From Pseudomonas paeninsulae (GTDB lineage: Bacteria > Pseudomonadota > Gammaproteobacteria > Pseudomonadales > Pseudomonadaceae): a stretch of DNA of 64,000 bases. Below the pieces are notes generated by a model. It made no database searches, had not been told where the DNA came from, and saw only the letters and a list, made by a program, of their open reading frames with translations. The position numbers were made by a program, and so were the translations under genes. Location: contig NZ_CP141799.1 in NCBI RefSeq assembly GCF_035621475.1, positions 3,336,501-3,400,500 of the forward strand, written 5' to 3'. Numbering within the stretch: the first letter of the stretch is position 1; each line of letters starts with the position of its first letter. Shown one piece after another: positions 7,601 through 14,857 of the stretch.

Positions 7601-8309
7601 GACTGCTGTCCTTCTGCAGATGGGCGAGGTGGGGTGGAAGCTCGGCGGTTGATGGCTTGGCAAGGGCTTTGCGCAGCGCGCTCAATCCGGCTTTCGCGCC
7701 CTCTTCAGTGACTCGACCGTCGACCTTCTCCGGCAGGGCCAGCGGCATCGCCTTCAGCGGCTTGCCTTCGATCAGCAGCCGCACGGTGATGGCGTAGTTG
7801 CGGCAGAACAGCTTCCGGCTGGCGTCCATCGGCAGGGCGGTCAGGTTGAAAAAGCCGGTTTCGGTGGCCGCGTGATACACCGCCTCATGCGACCACTTGG
7901 CGCCCGCTGCGGATGGGTGCGACTTGCGGCAGGCTTCGGCGTAGGCCTGGTCTTCGGTGGGCAGGCCGAGGCTTTCGGCGGTTGGCGCGGCGATGCACAG
8001 CCCGCGGAACTCCGGCGCAGTCGGCGGCCACTTCTCGGCACTGATCACTAGCGCATTCAGCCCTACAGCGATCTGCTGGCCAGTGATCCCGCCAAGCACC
8101 GACGCCCAGGCGTGAGAGTGATCAGCCGACATGCCGAAACTCGCCGTCCAGCGGTGCCCGTACATCTCTGTCATTTTCAGCCAGAGCTTGTCGATTAGGG
8201 TTTGTGGCAACTTCTCGGATTGAGCGGGCTTCTCGTTCTGCAATGGCTTGCTTGACTTGATCGACTGCGGAGAGACGACCTGTTGCGCGAGCTGGTGTGC
8301 CGTTTTCAT
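7593..8309 (-). CDS. Replication protein P-like (helicase loader)
   Basis: A 238-residue protein of the lambda P type, which recruits host DnaB helicase to the phage origin. Typical features are LIDKLWLKMTEMYGHRW near residue 40, a WASVLGGITGQQIAVGL stretch and EKWPPTAPEFRGLC. The ATG at 8307-8309 has GGAG ten bases upstream; another ATG at 8351 is possible. Either way the gene overlaps the upstream O-like gene by at least 188 bases in a different frame, far more than the usual four. Confidence 0.82.
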   Translation of the reverse strand: MKTAHQLAQQVVSPQSIKSSKPLQNEKPAQSEKLPQTLIDKLWLKMTEMYGHRWTASFGMSADHSHAWASVLGGITGQQIAVGLNALVISAEKWPPTAPEFRGLCIAAPTAESLGLPTEDQAYAEACRKSHPSAAGAKWSHEAVYHAATETGFFNLTALPMDASRKLFCRNYAITVRLLIEGKPLKAMPLALPEKVDGRVTEEGAKAGLSALRKALAKPSTAELPPHLAHLQKDSSHA

Positions 8310-9018
8310 GCGTGATGTGCTCCGGGAGTAATCGAGTCCAGCCGTTCTCAATCGAGTGATGCAGGACTGCGTCAGGGTCGTGATGGCCGGCTAGCTTTTT
8401 GGCGATCAGCTCGCAGGCTTTTTCTGTCATCCCGGATTTCTTGCGATGGGCGCACCAGTCAGCCCACGCATCAGCAGACACGTTGGCTGGCTTGGCGGTG
8501 AGCGGGTTGAACTTGGGCGGCTTCGAAGTCCCCGTTGCCGACGAAGTTGGCGACAAGGGTTTTTGATCTATTTGGTTATTGGTTATTGGTTCTTGGTTAG
8601 CTTCACGTCCGCTTTTTTCTGGGTTAGCGGATTGAAAGGGTGGGTTAAGGGTTGGGTTATTTTCTGCAAAGGGTTGGGTTGTTTCTGGGTTAGCGCCGGC
8701 CTTCTTCGGCCGCCCGCCTCGCTTGCCGTTATCCGACGCCAGCTTGGCTTTTACCTGGTACTGCTCGATCACCTCTTCGCAGTGGCCGTGCATCCAGCTG
8801 TTGTCGGACGCGACGAAAAACTCAGCAAGGACGGCCGCCACTTCCTCGACGTGAGCCTTCATGCGAATAACCCGCGCCAGCTGCTCTGGCGTGCCCTCCA
8901 GTCGCTGCTCGTTGATGTAGTACAGGTCGATCAGGCGGCGATAGGCCACGTCTTCAAGCGGGTCGAGGTGCGCCGTCCTGAGCATGTAGTCGCCCGGGTG
9001 GAATGGATAAAAATTCAC
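8122..9018 (-). CDS. Replication protein O-like, DUF1376 domain
   Basis: A 298-residue protein. Residues 1-90 are a DUF1376 domain (NFYPFHPGDYMLRTAHLDP, VAYRRLIDLYYINEQRL), a winged-helix DNA-binding module used by phage initiators. A low-complexity linker (residues 100-170; Asn/Pro/Lys-rich) leads to a C-terminal region with a WADWCAHRKKSGM segment. The product probably binds the phage origin, as O does in lambda, and works with the P-like protein encoded just downstream. The start overlaps the stop of the preceding HTH gene by four bases. Confidence 0.82.
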   Translation of the reverse strand: MNFYPFHPGDYMLRTAHLDPLEDVAYRRLIDLYYINEQRLEGTPEQLARVIRMKAHVEEVAAVLAEFFVASDNSWMHGHCEEVIEQYQVKAKLASDNGKRGGRPKKAGANPETTQPFAENNPTLNPPFQSANPEKSGREANQEPITNNQIDQKPLSPTSSATGTSKPPKFNPLTAKPANVSADAWADWCAHRKKSGMTEKACELIAKKLAGHHDPDAVLHHSIENGWTRLLPEHITHENGTPARATGRLSAVDQVKQAIAEREARSIREVATNPNRQALAENDRDVRAPLDGEFRHVG

Positions 9019-9314
9019 TCGCCGCCCCCCAGGCTGTACTCAGCCACGCGGACAGTCTTGCCCTCGGCATTCACGACCGGCACCAGGCGGCTGCTGACTG
9101 ACAGGCCGCGATTGCGCAGCTCATTGATACGGGCGGCCAGGCGAAAGCAGGAGAAGGCGCTAAGGGCCTCCCCTGCGGTGATTGATTTGCCTGCTTCCAG
9201 CCAGTGGCGGATGGCGGCAAGCTGGGTGTCTGCGTGAATCGGCGCTACGTTTTCGCTCAGCGCAAAGCGTGGCGCGGGTAGCGTGTTGCTCGTTTCGGGC
9301 TGCTGGTTTATCAT
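9015..9314 (-). CDS. Helix-turn-helix phage protein (HTH_39-like)
   Basis: A 99-residue protein. Its second half, RHWLEAGKSITAGEALSAF followed by CFRLAARINELRNRGLSV and a beta hairpin ending RVAEYSLGGG, is the small winged helix common in phage early operons (HTH_39 type). ATG 9312-9314 is chosen for the AAGGA nine bases upstream. In this position, after cro and before the O-like gene, it could play the part of CII, but it looks nothing like lambda CII. Confidence 0.7.
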   Translation of the reverse strand: MINQQPETSNTLPAPRFALSENVAPIHADTQLAAIRHWLEAGKSITAGEALSAFSCFRLAARINELRNRGLSVSSRLVPVVNAEGKTVRVAEYSLGGGE

Positions 9315-9334
9315 CCGTACCGTTCCTTGTTGTG

Positions 9335-9361
9335 AAGAAGCCGGTCTAGCCACCGGCTTTT
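9335..9361 (+). terminator. Hairpin terminator between early genes
   Basis: GCCGGT-CTAGCC-ACCGGC followed by six T on the plus strand. On the minus strand, the direction of the early genes, the same hairpin is followed by TTCTTC, so it may also act there as a leaky tR1-like signal between the cro region and the replication genes. Confidence 0.6.
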
Positions 9362-9374
9362 TTGTGCTTGAAAT

Positions 9375-9566
9375 TCAGTCCTTCTTTTCCTTCTCTATGA
9401 GTCGTCTCAGGTCTTCGGTCAGCAGCTTGATGTGCTCGGCCATTGCCTCTAGATCGCTCAACCTCTCCCGCCCACCTGGCGCAGTCTCCCCGGCTACGCT
9501 GCTGCCTTTGGGGTGTCGTCCGCCTCCTGAGCTATCTTTCCTGGTGAGGACTCTTGCAGCAGCCAT
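9375..9566 (-). CDS. Small phage protein after cro
   Basis: A 63-residue ORF whose 5' part overlaps the last 73 bases of the Cro-like gene. The N-terminal half is basic and glycine-rich; the C-terminal half (LEAMAEHIKLLTEDLRRLIE) is an amphipathic helix with a KEKKD end. The start is uncertain: an internal ATG in front of that helix would leave about 20 residues. No family recognised. Confidence 0.45.
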   Translation of the reverse strand: MAAARVLTRKDSSGGGRHPKGSSVAGETAPGGRERLSDLEAMAEHIKLLTEDLRRLIEKEKKD

Positions 9567-9754
9567 TCAGCGGTGAATTTGCCGCCTGATGCTTCCGCCA
9601 GCTTTTCCGCGTATTTGGTTTCGCCCGTGTATTCGGTGCGAGGCAGGGATTTGGTGGTGAGCCACTTGTAAATGGCTCGCTGACTTACGCCGCAAACTGT
9701 CGCCGCTGCGGTTACGCCGCCGATCTTCTCGATTGCTTCTTTGAGCGCGCCCAT
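9494..9754 (-). CDS. cro: Cro-like repressor
   Basis: An 86-residue DNA-binding protein of the Cro/YdaS type, first gene of the leftward early operon. The helix-turn-helix is GGVTAAATVCGVSQRAIYKW, followed by LPRTEYTGETKYAEKLAEA, the usual continuation in Pseudomonas phage Cro proteins. AGGAGAG lies just before its ATG. It is divergent from the repressor gene, with the operator pair 9778-9815 between them, so it should shut down repressor synthesis during lytic growth. Confidence 0.85.
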   Translation of the reverse strand: MGALKEAIEKIGGVTAAATVCGVSQRAIYKWLTTKSLPRTEYTGETKYAEKLAEASGGKFTAEWLLQESSPGKIAQEADDTPKAAA

Positions 9755-9777
9755 GGTGCTGCTCTCCTGGTTTGCAT

Positions 9778-9820
9778 GAACTTACGGTACATATTATGCC
9801 GGAACTGAAAGTACACGCAA
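9778..9820 (-). promoter_or_regulatory. OR-like operators and PR-like promoter
   Basis: Two copies of a 14-bp site, read on the minus strand as TGTACCGTAAGTTC (9778-9791) and TGTACTTTCAGTTC (9802-9815), 24 bases apart. A minus-strand promoter overlaps them: TTGCGT (9815-9820), 18-base spacer, TAATAT (9791-9796), leading to cro. The core GTAC-N6-GTTC is a near-dyad, as expected for a dimeric repressor. The same site occurs twice more at 11248-11286. Confidence 0.75.
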
Positions 9821-9840
9821 GGTCATGCAACCATGAACAG

Positions 9841-10560
9841 ATGGTTCAATCAGAAGAAATACGCACGGACTTCGTTGTCCGCCTCAAAAAAGCCCTTGCA
9901 GCCTCCGGCATACCCGATAGAGGTGCGGGGGCGCGGCTATCGGAGATCACCGGGAAAACGGCTAAGGCGGCGAGCAAATGGCTCAACGCGGAGGCGATGC
10001 CTGGTCGAGCAAACATGCTGGCTATCGCTGAGGCGCTGAGCGTGCGCAGCGAGTGGCTTGAATATGGCTGGGGGCAGATGCTGAAGGGCCAGACCACTGC
10101 CGACATGGGTGCGCGCATCTCCCACGCCAACGTCGTGGAGATGCAGCAGCCCCATAGAGAGGTCAAGGAGTACCCATTGATAAGCTGGGTGGCGGCCGGG
10201 GCATGGCAGGAGTCATGCGACAACTTCAATCCGGGCGATGCGGACGAGTGGCTGATGTCCGACCACAACGCCGGGCCGCACGGCTATTGGCTGGAGATCA
10301 AGGGGCCGTCGATGCTGCCGACCTTCACCCCAGGCATGCGCATCCTGGTCAGACCGGAGGGCTTCGACTTGGTCAGCGGCAAGTACTACGTGGCTAAGTT
10401 GCTGGATACCGGCGAGACGACCTTTAAGCAGTACCTGCGCGACGGCGGCATGGGCTACTTGCAGCCTCTCAATCAGGCCTTCCCGGTGATTCCGATCGAT
10501 GAGGGGGTGGCCATGGTTGGGCTGGTTATCGACGCCAAATTGCCGGCCTCAATCTTCTAG
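9841..10560 (+). CDS. C2/CI-type prophage repressor, S24 peptidase fold
   Basis: A 239-residue repressor that holds the prophage silent. The N-terminal helix-turn-helix spans DRGAGARLSEITGKTAKAAS and the following recognition helix. A linker leads to a LexA-like self-cleavage domain: the serine is in IKGPSMLPTF, and the lysine in GETTFKQYLR. SOS/RecA induction is therefore expected. I prefer the ATG at 9841, since it leaves the operators free; an in-frame ATG at 9796 and TTG at 9772 lie inside them. No strong ribosome site is visible before any of these, which is common for repressors translated from a short leader. Confidence 0.88.
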   Translation: MVQSEEIRTDFVVRLKKALAASGIPDRGAGARLSEITGKTAKAASKWLNAEAMPGRANMLAIAEALSVRSEWLEYGWGQMLKGQTTADMGARISHANVVEMQQPHREVKEYPLISWVAAGAWQESCDNFNPGDADEWLMSDHNAGPHGYWLEIKGPSMLPTFTPGMRILVRPEGFDLVSGKYYVAKLLDTGETTFKQYLRDGGMGYLQPLNQAFPVIPIDEGVAMVGLVIDAKLPASIF

Positions 10561-10657
10561 ATGGGCGTCCGCTCCTGGCCGCCCTGACCGCTGACGCTGA
10601 CCCCTACTGACTGAGCCTCGCTGGAGCGCGGGCTCCCGCCCGACCCCTTGCCTAGCC

Positions 10658-11137
10658 CTAGTCCTGAATAGTCGTCAGCACTCCGTTATCGAAGTACAGG
10701 TACATCTGCTCGTACTCATTGTCATCGCTAACGCGGAACACGCGCTGCTCGCGCACGCCGAAGACTGTCTCGGTGACGTTCCTGGATTCAGCTCCGCGCC
10801 AATGGGGAATCGCCTCAACTTCGCCCTCGGTCATGCCGATGCGCAGGCCTTCACGCATGCGGCGGCTCGTATATTTAGCTCGCGCCCTCCCGGCTAGCTG
10901 CGCCTCCCGGGCATCGTGCTCAGCTGACCACTTGGCGTGAGCCTTTCGCTTCTCCTTAATTTCGATGTACAGCTTGTCAAGTCCTTGGGGAGGGGCGCTT
11001 TCGAGCTGCTCTGCTTTTGTTTCTGCGCCGCACGGGGAGTCGGTGAAATTGATCTTCCCGTCCGACCCTGTGCATTTATAGATTTGCGCGCTCGCCATAA
11101 GGGGAGCGAACAAGACAGCCATCAGCATTGCCCGCAT
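10658..11137 (-). CDS. Secreted DUF4124-domain protein, probable prophage moron
   Basis: A 159-residue protein with a signal peptide (AMLMAVLFAPLMASA) and directly after it a DUF4124 domain: IYKCTGSDGKINFTDSPCG. A charged helical middle and a C-terminal part with GLRIGMTEGEVEAI and VFRVSDDNEYEQMYLYFDNG (a SmpA/OmlA-like beta module) follow. It is exported. It lies between the repressor and the second operator pair, the slot of lambda rexAB, so it may be expressed in the lysogen. GGAGGTGAT precedes the ATG at 11135-11137. Confidence 0.72.
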   Translation of the reverse strand: MRAMLMAVLFAPLMASAQIYKCTGSDGKINFTDSPCGAETKAEQLESAPPQGLDKLYIEIKEKRKAHAKWSAEHDAREAQLAGRARAKYTSRRMREGLRIGMTEGEVEAIPHWRGAESRNVTETVFGVREQRVFRVSDDNEYEQMYLYFDNGVLTTIQD

Positions 11138-11201
11138 TGCATCACCTCCGTTTGAATTGTTGAGCTGAACGATACCAGCCAAAAGAGACTGACTCCATGC
11201 A

Positions 11202-11229
11202 AAGCCTCGCCATCGTGCGGGGCTTTTTT
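11202..11229 (+). terminator. Rho-independent terminator ahead of the PL-like promoter
   Basis: AAGCCTCGC-CATCG-TGCGGGGCTT followed by a T run on the plus strand. It sits about 20 bases before the first operator of the right-hand pair, so it would stop rightward transcripts, such as those from the repressor gene, before they enter the silenced early operon. Confidence 0.75.
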
Positions 11230-11247
11230 ACGCCCGCATGAAAAATA

Positions 11248-11291
11248 TGTACTTTTGGTTCTTGACTGGATTTGTACTTATGGTTCATATT
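11248..11291 (+). promoter_or_regulatory. OL-like operators and PL-like promoter
   Basis: Two direct copies of the repressor site, TGTACTTTTGGTTC (11248-11261) and TGTACTTATGGTTC (11273-11286), 25 bases apart, in the same spacing as at 9778-9815 but in the opposite orientation. A plus-strand promoter, TTGACT (11262-11267) with an 18-base spacer and CATATT (11286-11291), is interleaved with them and reads into the rightward early operon. Confidence 0.72.
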
Positions 11292-11491
11292 TGCACCCAT
11301 GGAAGCGCAACACACCGCGCAACCCGCAACACACAAGCCGGAGACTCGCCGGCTAGCACGGACAGGGCGAAACCTGACCCCAGCCACCTAACCGGTGACC
11401 GACTGGAACCAAAGTTCTTTAGCAGTACCGACGAATTACTGAAGCACCTGGGCGACCGGGTGTTTTGGAATCAAACCGGGAGGTAATCGAC

Positions 11492-11671
11492 ATGCACCTT
11501 AAAGACAAGGGATACCGCTTCTGCGTCAGCCCCGACAAAACCGTCTCACGCTGGGTACCCCCGGCAGAAAGTCGGCACCACGCCGACTGGCACGACATGA
11601 CCGACGCCAGCGACGAAGAGCTTCTGGCGCTACTGGCGCCGGCTACCGAAACCCCGCCCGACAAATCCTAA
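11492..11671 (+). CDS. Small early phage protein
   Basis: A 59-residue ORF with a good ribosome site (GGGAGGTAA) before its ATG. The N-terminus is basic (MHLKDKGYRF) and the rest acidic (DASDEELLALLAP). It is the first convincing gene of the rightward early operon. No family recognised. Confidence 0.55.
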   Translation: MHLKDKGYRFCVSPDKTVSRWVPPAESRHHADWHDMTDASDEELLALLAPATETPPDKS

Positions 11672-11685
11672 GAGAGGTGAGTGAT

Positions 11686-11964
11686 ATGTGCGACTGCCGC
11701 AGCAACACCGAAAAACGTCTTATGGCCAAGATTAAGGAGCAGATCCCGGCCGGCGCGGTCGGCCTGAGTGTTGAGTTGGGCGGCTACGCCTTCATCGTTG
11801 GCGGGCCTGACGGAATCAAAATGAAGAACGTCATGCCGATCAACATCGAATACCAGGCGCCTAACAAGAAGGGCGACATGAAGACCAAGAAGCAAACCAT
11901 GAACCTGACCGGCAACTATTGCATGCTTTGCGGCGAGAAATACCCCGCAAATGACTCGGCTTAA
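11686..11964 (+). CDS. Early phage protein with terminal cysteine pairs
   Basis: A 92-residue protein beginning MCDCRSNTEKR and ending near NYCMLCGEKYP; the CxC and CxxC at opposite ends could share one zinc ion. The middle is beta-rich (GLSVELGGYAFIVGG). ATG 11686 is chosen because GAGAGGTGA lies six bases before it; a GTG at 11677 is inside that site. Function unknown. Confidence 0.6.
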   Translation: MCDCRSNTEKRLMAKIKEQIPAGAVGLSVELGGYAFIVGGPDGIKMKNVMPINIEYQAPNKKGDMKTKKQTMNLTGNYCMLCGEKYPANDSA

Positions 11965-12087
11965 GCAGCCTAAAGAATCCCCGTCCGACAAATCCGGGGC
12001 GCCACCCGCGTGACACAGGAGTGAAGCGCGGCGCTATGCAGGCTGACCACCTGGGCGGTTCGGTCAACTAACTCAGAGAGGCGAGTG

Positions 12088-12294
12088 ATGAATATTTCAG
12101 AGCTAGGCAAAAAGGGGCTGACAGCCTCAACGCATAACGCAACATCAAAGCTGCACAAGGAATTGAACGACGCGCTGGATCGCGCCCAGGAAGCCGGCGT
12201 AACGGTCGAGCTGATCGTGGGGATGCTGGAGCTGACCAAGGGCGCGGTCCTTGATTCGTATTTCCGCCAAATGGACGAAATACACGACGCCTAG
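12088..12294 (+). CDS. Small helical early phage protein
   Basis: A 68-residue, mostly helical ORF (TSKLHKELNDALDRAQEAG, VELIVGMLELTKGAVLD), preceded by GAGAGGCG. It resembles short regulatory or host-takeover proteins of phage early operons only in size. No family recognised. Confidence 0.55.
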   Translation: MNISELGKKGLTASTHNATSKLHKELNDALDRAQEAGVTVELIVGMLELTKGAVLDSYFRQMDEIHDA

Positions 12295-12759
12295 CGACAT
12301 TGCCCTGCCGGGCCAACAAATCAACGTAGTGCCGTGCAGGTTCGGTATGCAGTTGTGTCAGCTGTCGAGGCCTACCTCCTAGACCGATCGGTGGTCGAAC
12401 GCCGATCAGGCGCGCAACTGTTTGAGTAAGCCTGAAGCCAGGTGGCCGATGAATGTCGGCATTCCCATATTGGCGGTAGTCGCGCCGCTGGCGACAAAGC
12501 GACCCGATCAGCTCGCAAGAGTCTGCATCGGTAAGGACTGAATGCGCAGGCTGATGCGCAGCAAGGGCCGGAAATTGGCGGGTCTGAACAAGGGTAACCA
12601 TCCCCCTAGCTCGCGCAAGCCCCTAAACAATTCCATGCCGGGATCAGCTCCGGCCAGTCCTTACCGATGCGGATTGTCCGCACCAACCAACGGAGGCTCC
12701 CATGGATAAGTAAAGCCGAACGAAAACGCTGACATAGGCGGCTATTCAGCAAGCACACC
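12295..12759. other. Gap without a recognised gene
   Basis: About 460 bases between small early genes. No plus-strand ORF with a ribosome site is visible. A minus-strand frame open across 12068-12601 has arginine/proline-rich, low-quality sequence and no start signal, so I do not call it. A short GC-rich hairpin (GCCGGGATCAGCTCCGGC, near 12634-12651) and an AACGGAGGCTCCCATGGAT stretch near 12700 suggest possible RNA elements. Confidence 0.4.
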
Positions 12760-12790
12760 AAAAGCCCGGCACTCACCGGGCTTTTCTATT
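12760..12790 (+). terminator. Rho-independent terminator
   Basis: AAAAGCCCGG-CACTCA-CCGGGCTTTT and a T-rich tail on the plus strand, within the rightward early operon. Transcription of the downstream genes therefore needs antitermination or a second promoter. Confidence 0.75.
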
Positions 12791-12882
12791 CCGACCGCAT
12801 CAGCAGGCCCTGGCCAGTCTCACGGCTGGGTTTGGTCACCCGCGCCAGGGCCTGGCTAATGCGGTTTGATATGAGGGCAATC

Positions 12883-13185
12883 ATGAATCTCAACGAACTT
12901 GAGCAGCACATCCACGACGCCATCGAAGCCGGCGACCGCGACACCCTGGAGCTGTACGCCGAGTACGCAGCCGAACGCCTGAATGAGCTGGGCGAGGTGC
13001 TGTGCCTGGCGGTCATCCGGCAAGACCTTGCTGCGCTGGCGAGGGCGGTAGAGGTGATCGAGCATCATGTCGACCGCAGCCGCGCAGCATTCACCGGGGC
13101 GCTGGCACTCAAGCGCATGGGTCAAGTCGAGCATGAGGCGCAGTGCCGCGCCGAGCTGAACGTAGAGCTGCGGAGGTCAGCATGA
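12883..13185 (+). CDS. Early phage protein of unknown function
   Basis: A 100-residue helical protein starting MNLNELEQHIHDAIEAGD; ATG 12883 follows GAGGG. Its repeats of Ala/Leu/Glu (LELYAEYAAERLNELGE) suggest a helical bundle. The stop overlaps the next start (ATGA at 13182-13185). No family recognised. Confidence 0.6.
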   Translation: MNLNELEQHIHDAIEAGDRDTLELYAEYAAERLNELGEVLCLAVIRQDLAALARAVEVIEHHVDRSRAAFTGALALKRMGQVEHEAQCRAELNVELRRSA

Positions 13186-13424
13186 GCGACTGGGAGAAAG
13201 CAAAGGCCGAGAAGTTCCTGCGCTTCCAGGTGGAGGTAATCGCCCAGTCAGCCTACCCCGACGGCGGCCTGGCGCATGGCGCTGTTGAGGCCTACTACGC
13301 GATCGGCCTGATCAGCGACGCGGGCCTGGGCTACTGGCGGCAGACGATAGACAACACCGTCATCGAGCGCCGCGCCGAGCTGCTCCGGCAGCGCCACGCT
13401 GAACTACAGGAGCGCATGGCATGA
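13182..13424 (+). CDS. Early phage protein of unknown function
   Basis: An 80-residue protein (MSDWEKAKAEKFLRFQVEV) coupled by ATGA overlaps to both neighbours. A central VEAYYAIGLISDAGLGYW and a charged helical tail (ERRAELLRQRHAELQERM) are visible. No family recognised. Confidence 0.6.
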   Translation: MSDWEKAKAEKFLRFQVEVIAQSAYPDGGLAHGAVEAYYAIGLISDAGLGYWRQTIDNTVIERRAELLRQRHAELQERMA

Positions 13425-13531
13425 CCCTGACCATCAAGCTACCCAAGCCCGCCAGCATCATCTACGCGGGCTTTTTTCTGGCCTCGATTTGGGTGTTTGC
13501 GTCGGCCTTTGCCGAGCTGGTGGCGCCATGA
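13421..13531 (+). CDS. Small single-pass membrane protein
   Basis: A 36-residue ORF with a basic start (TLTIKLPKP) and one membrane segment (IIYAGFFLASIWVFASAFA). It overlaps the previous stop and the next start by four bases each, so it forms a coupled pair with the following membrane peptide. Confidence 0.5.
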   Translation: MTLTIKLPKPASIIYAGFFLASIWVFASAFAELVAP

Positions 13532-13668
13532 CCCGCCAACAACGCGCCCATCGCCGCGCCATCGCAATCACTGCCATCGCCTTCGCCATCCTCACTACCG
13601 TGATCATGATCCTGCCGGCTATCGGCGGAATGATCACCGCAGAGCAACCCATTTCAAGCCAGCGCTGA
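13528..13668 (+). CDS. Small single-pass membrane protein
   Basis: A 46-residue ORF, start overlapping the previous stop. A strongly basic N-terminus (TRQQRAHRR) precedes one hydrophobic segment (IAITAIAFAILTTVIMILP). Function unknown; the paired tiny membrane genes may act on the host envelope, which is inference. Confidence 0.5.
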   Translation: MTRQQRAHRRAIAITAIAFAILTTVIMILPAIGGMITAEQPISSQR

Positions 13669-13685
13669 GGCGCAGGGAGAGCAGC

Positions 13686-14849
13686 ATGAATGCAGCAACC
13701 GAACTGGCCGTTGTGCCGCCGAAAGAAACCGCCCTGCAAGTGTTCCAGGTCGTCGGCGGGCTTGATCCATGGGTGGATAAAGTCCGAATCGAGGTCGATG
13801 AGTTCCTGACCAACCTGCCGGATATGTCCACCGTAAAGAGCCGTGCGCTCTACGCATCCATGGCGCACAAGATCGCCAAATCGAAAACAGCCCTGGACGC
13901 CGTTGGCAAAACGTTATCCGCCGAGCAGAAAGAAGTGCCCAGGAAGATCGATGCCGAGCGAAAGCGGGTGTGGGACTTGCTGGAAGGCTGGCAAAAGGAA
14001 GTGCGCAGGCCGCTGGACGAATGGGAGGCGGCCGAGGCTGAGCGGGTCGCCGGGCATAAAGCGACCCTGGCCTGGCTGGAAAGCTTCCTGACCCTGTCAG
14101 ACCTGCAGCCGGCCGCCGACATCCAGGCGCTGATCACCGAAGTCGAAGTGCTGGAAATCAACCAGGCGCTGGATGAGTTCCAGGTCGACACCGCTCGCGC
14201 CAAAGATAAAGCGCTGGTCGCACTGCGCGAGAAACTAGCCGCCCGCCAGCAACACGAAGCGGAGCTGGCCGAGATTGAGCGGTTCAAACAGGAGCAGGAC
14301 GCCCGCGCCAAGCAGGATGAACAGGACCGCATCGCCCGCGAAGCCGCCGAGCGCGCCACCCGCGAAGCCGAGCAGCGCGCCCAGGCCGATCGTGACGCGG
14401 CAGTCAAGCGTGAAGCGGAAGCCGCGGCAGCAGCCAAGCAGCGCGAAACCGATCTGCAGCTGCAAGCCGAGCGTGCCGAGCGCGAGAAACTGGAAGCCCA
14501 GCAGCGCGCCGACCAGGCGGAGCGCAATGCCGCGGCCAAGGCTGAGCAGGCCGAACGTAACCGCATCGCCGCCGAGCAACAGGCCGCCCAGGACAAGATC
14601 GACGCTGAGCAGCGCCAAGCCGAAGCGGTTGAGCGCGCCGCAGCAGCCGAGCGCCAGCGCCAAGTCACCGAGAAGGCAGAGGCCGGCCGCCAGGCAGCTG
14701 CACGCGAGGCCGACACGGCGCACAAGACCGCTGTGCTGACTTCGATCAAGGAGGTATTCATGCAAGCGGGCATCAGCGAAGAGCAGGCGCGCGCTGTCAT
14801 CAACTTGATCCGGCGCGGCGAAGTGCCAGGCGTCTCCATCACTTATTGA
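13686..14849 (+). CDS. Large coiled-coil phage protein
   Basis: A 387-residue protein. Residues 1-120 are globular (LDPWVDKVRIEVDEFLTNLP, a lysine-rich KIAKSKTALDAVGKTLS region). Residues about 180-350 are a long alanine/glutamate/arginine coiled coil that explains the common TolA-like label. The C-terminus (IKEVFMQAGISEEQARAVIN) is a compact helical cap with IRRGEVPGVSI. It precedes the recombination genes, and similar proteins accompany phage recombinases, but a direct role is not shown. Confidence 0.7.
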   Translation: MNAATELAVVPPKETALQVFQVVGGLDPWVDKVRIEVDEFLTNLPDMSTVKSRALYASMAHKIAKSKTALDAVGKTLSAEQKEVPRKIDAERKRVWDLLEGWQKEVRRPLDEWEAAEAERVAGHKATLAWLESFLTLSDLQPAADIQALITEVEVLEINQALDEFQVDTARAKDKALVALREKLAARQQHEAELAEIERFKQEQDARAKQDEQDRIAREAAERATREAEQRAQADRDAAVKREAEAAAAAKQRETDLQLQAERAEREKLEAQQRADQAERNAAAKAEQAERNRIAAEQQAAQDKIDAEQRQAEAVERAAAAERQRQVTEKAEAGRQAAAREADTAHKTAVLTSIKEVFMQAGISEEQARAVINLIRRGEVPGVSITY

Positions 14850-14857
14850 GGTGAGCC

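Noticed and set aside
11238..11486. An 82-codon ORF across the PL-like promoter
   Set aside because: All its in-frame ATG codons lie at or before the promoter elements, so the predicted transcript would not contain them; only the C-terminal part looks protein-like.
12068..12601. A 177-codon minus-strand ORF
   Set aside because: It overlaps a supported plus-strand gene, is rich in Arg/Pro as expected of shadow frames in GC-rich DNA, and has no ribosome site.
13850..14842. A 330-codon minus-strand ORF opposite the coiled-coil gene
   Set aside because: Composed almost wholly of Ser/Ala/Arg runs created by the repeated coiled-coil codons on the other strand.
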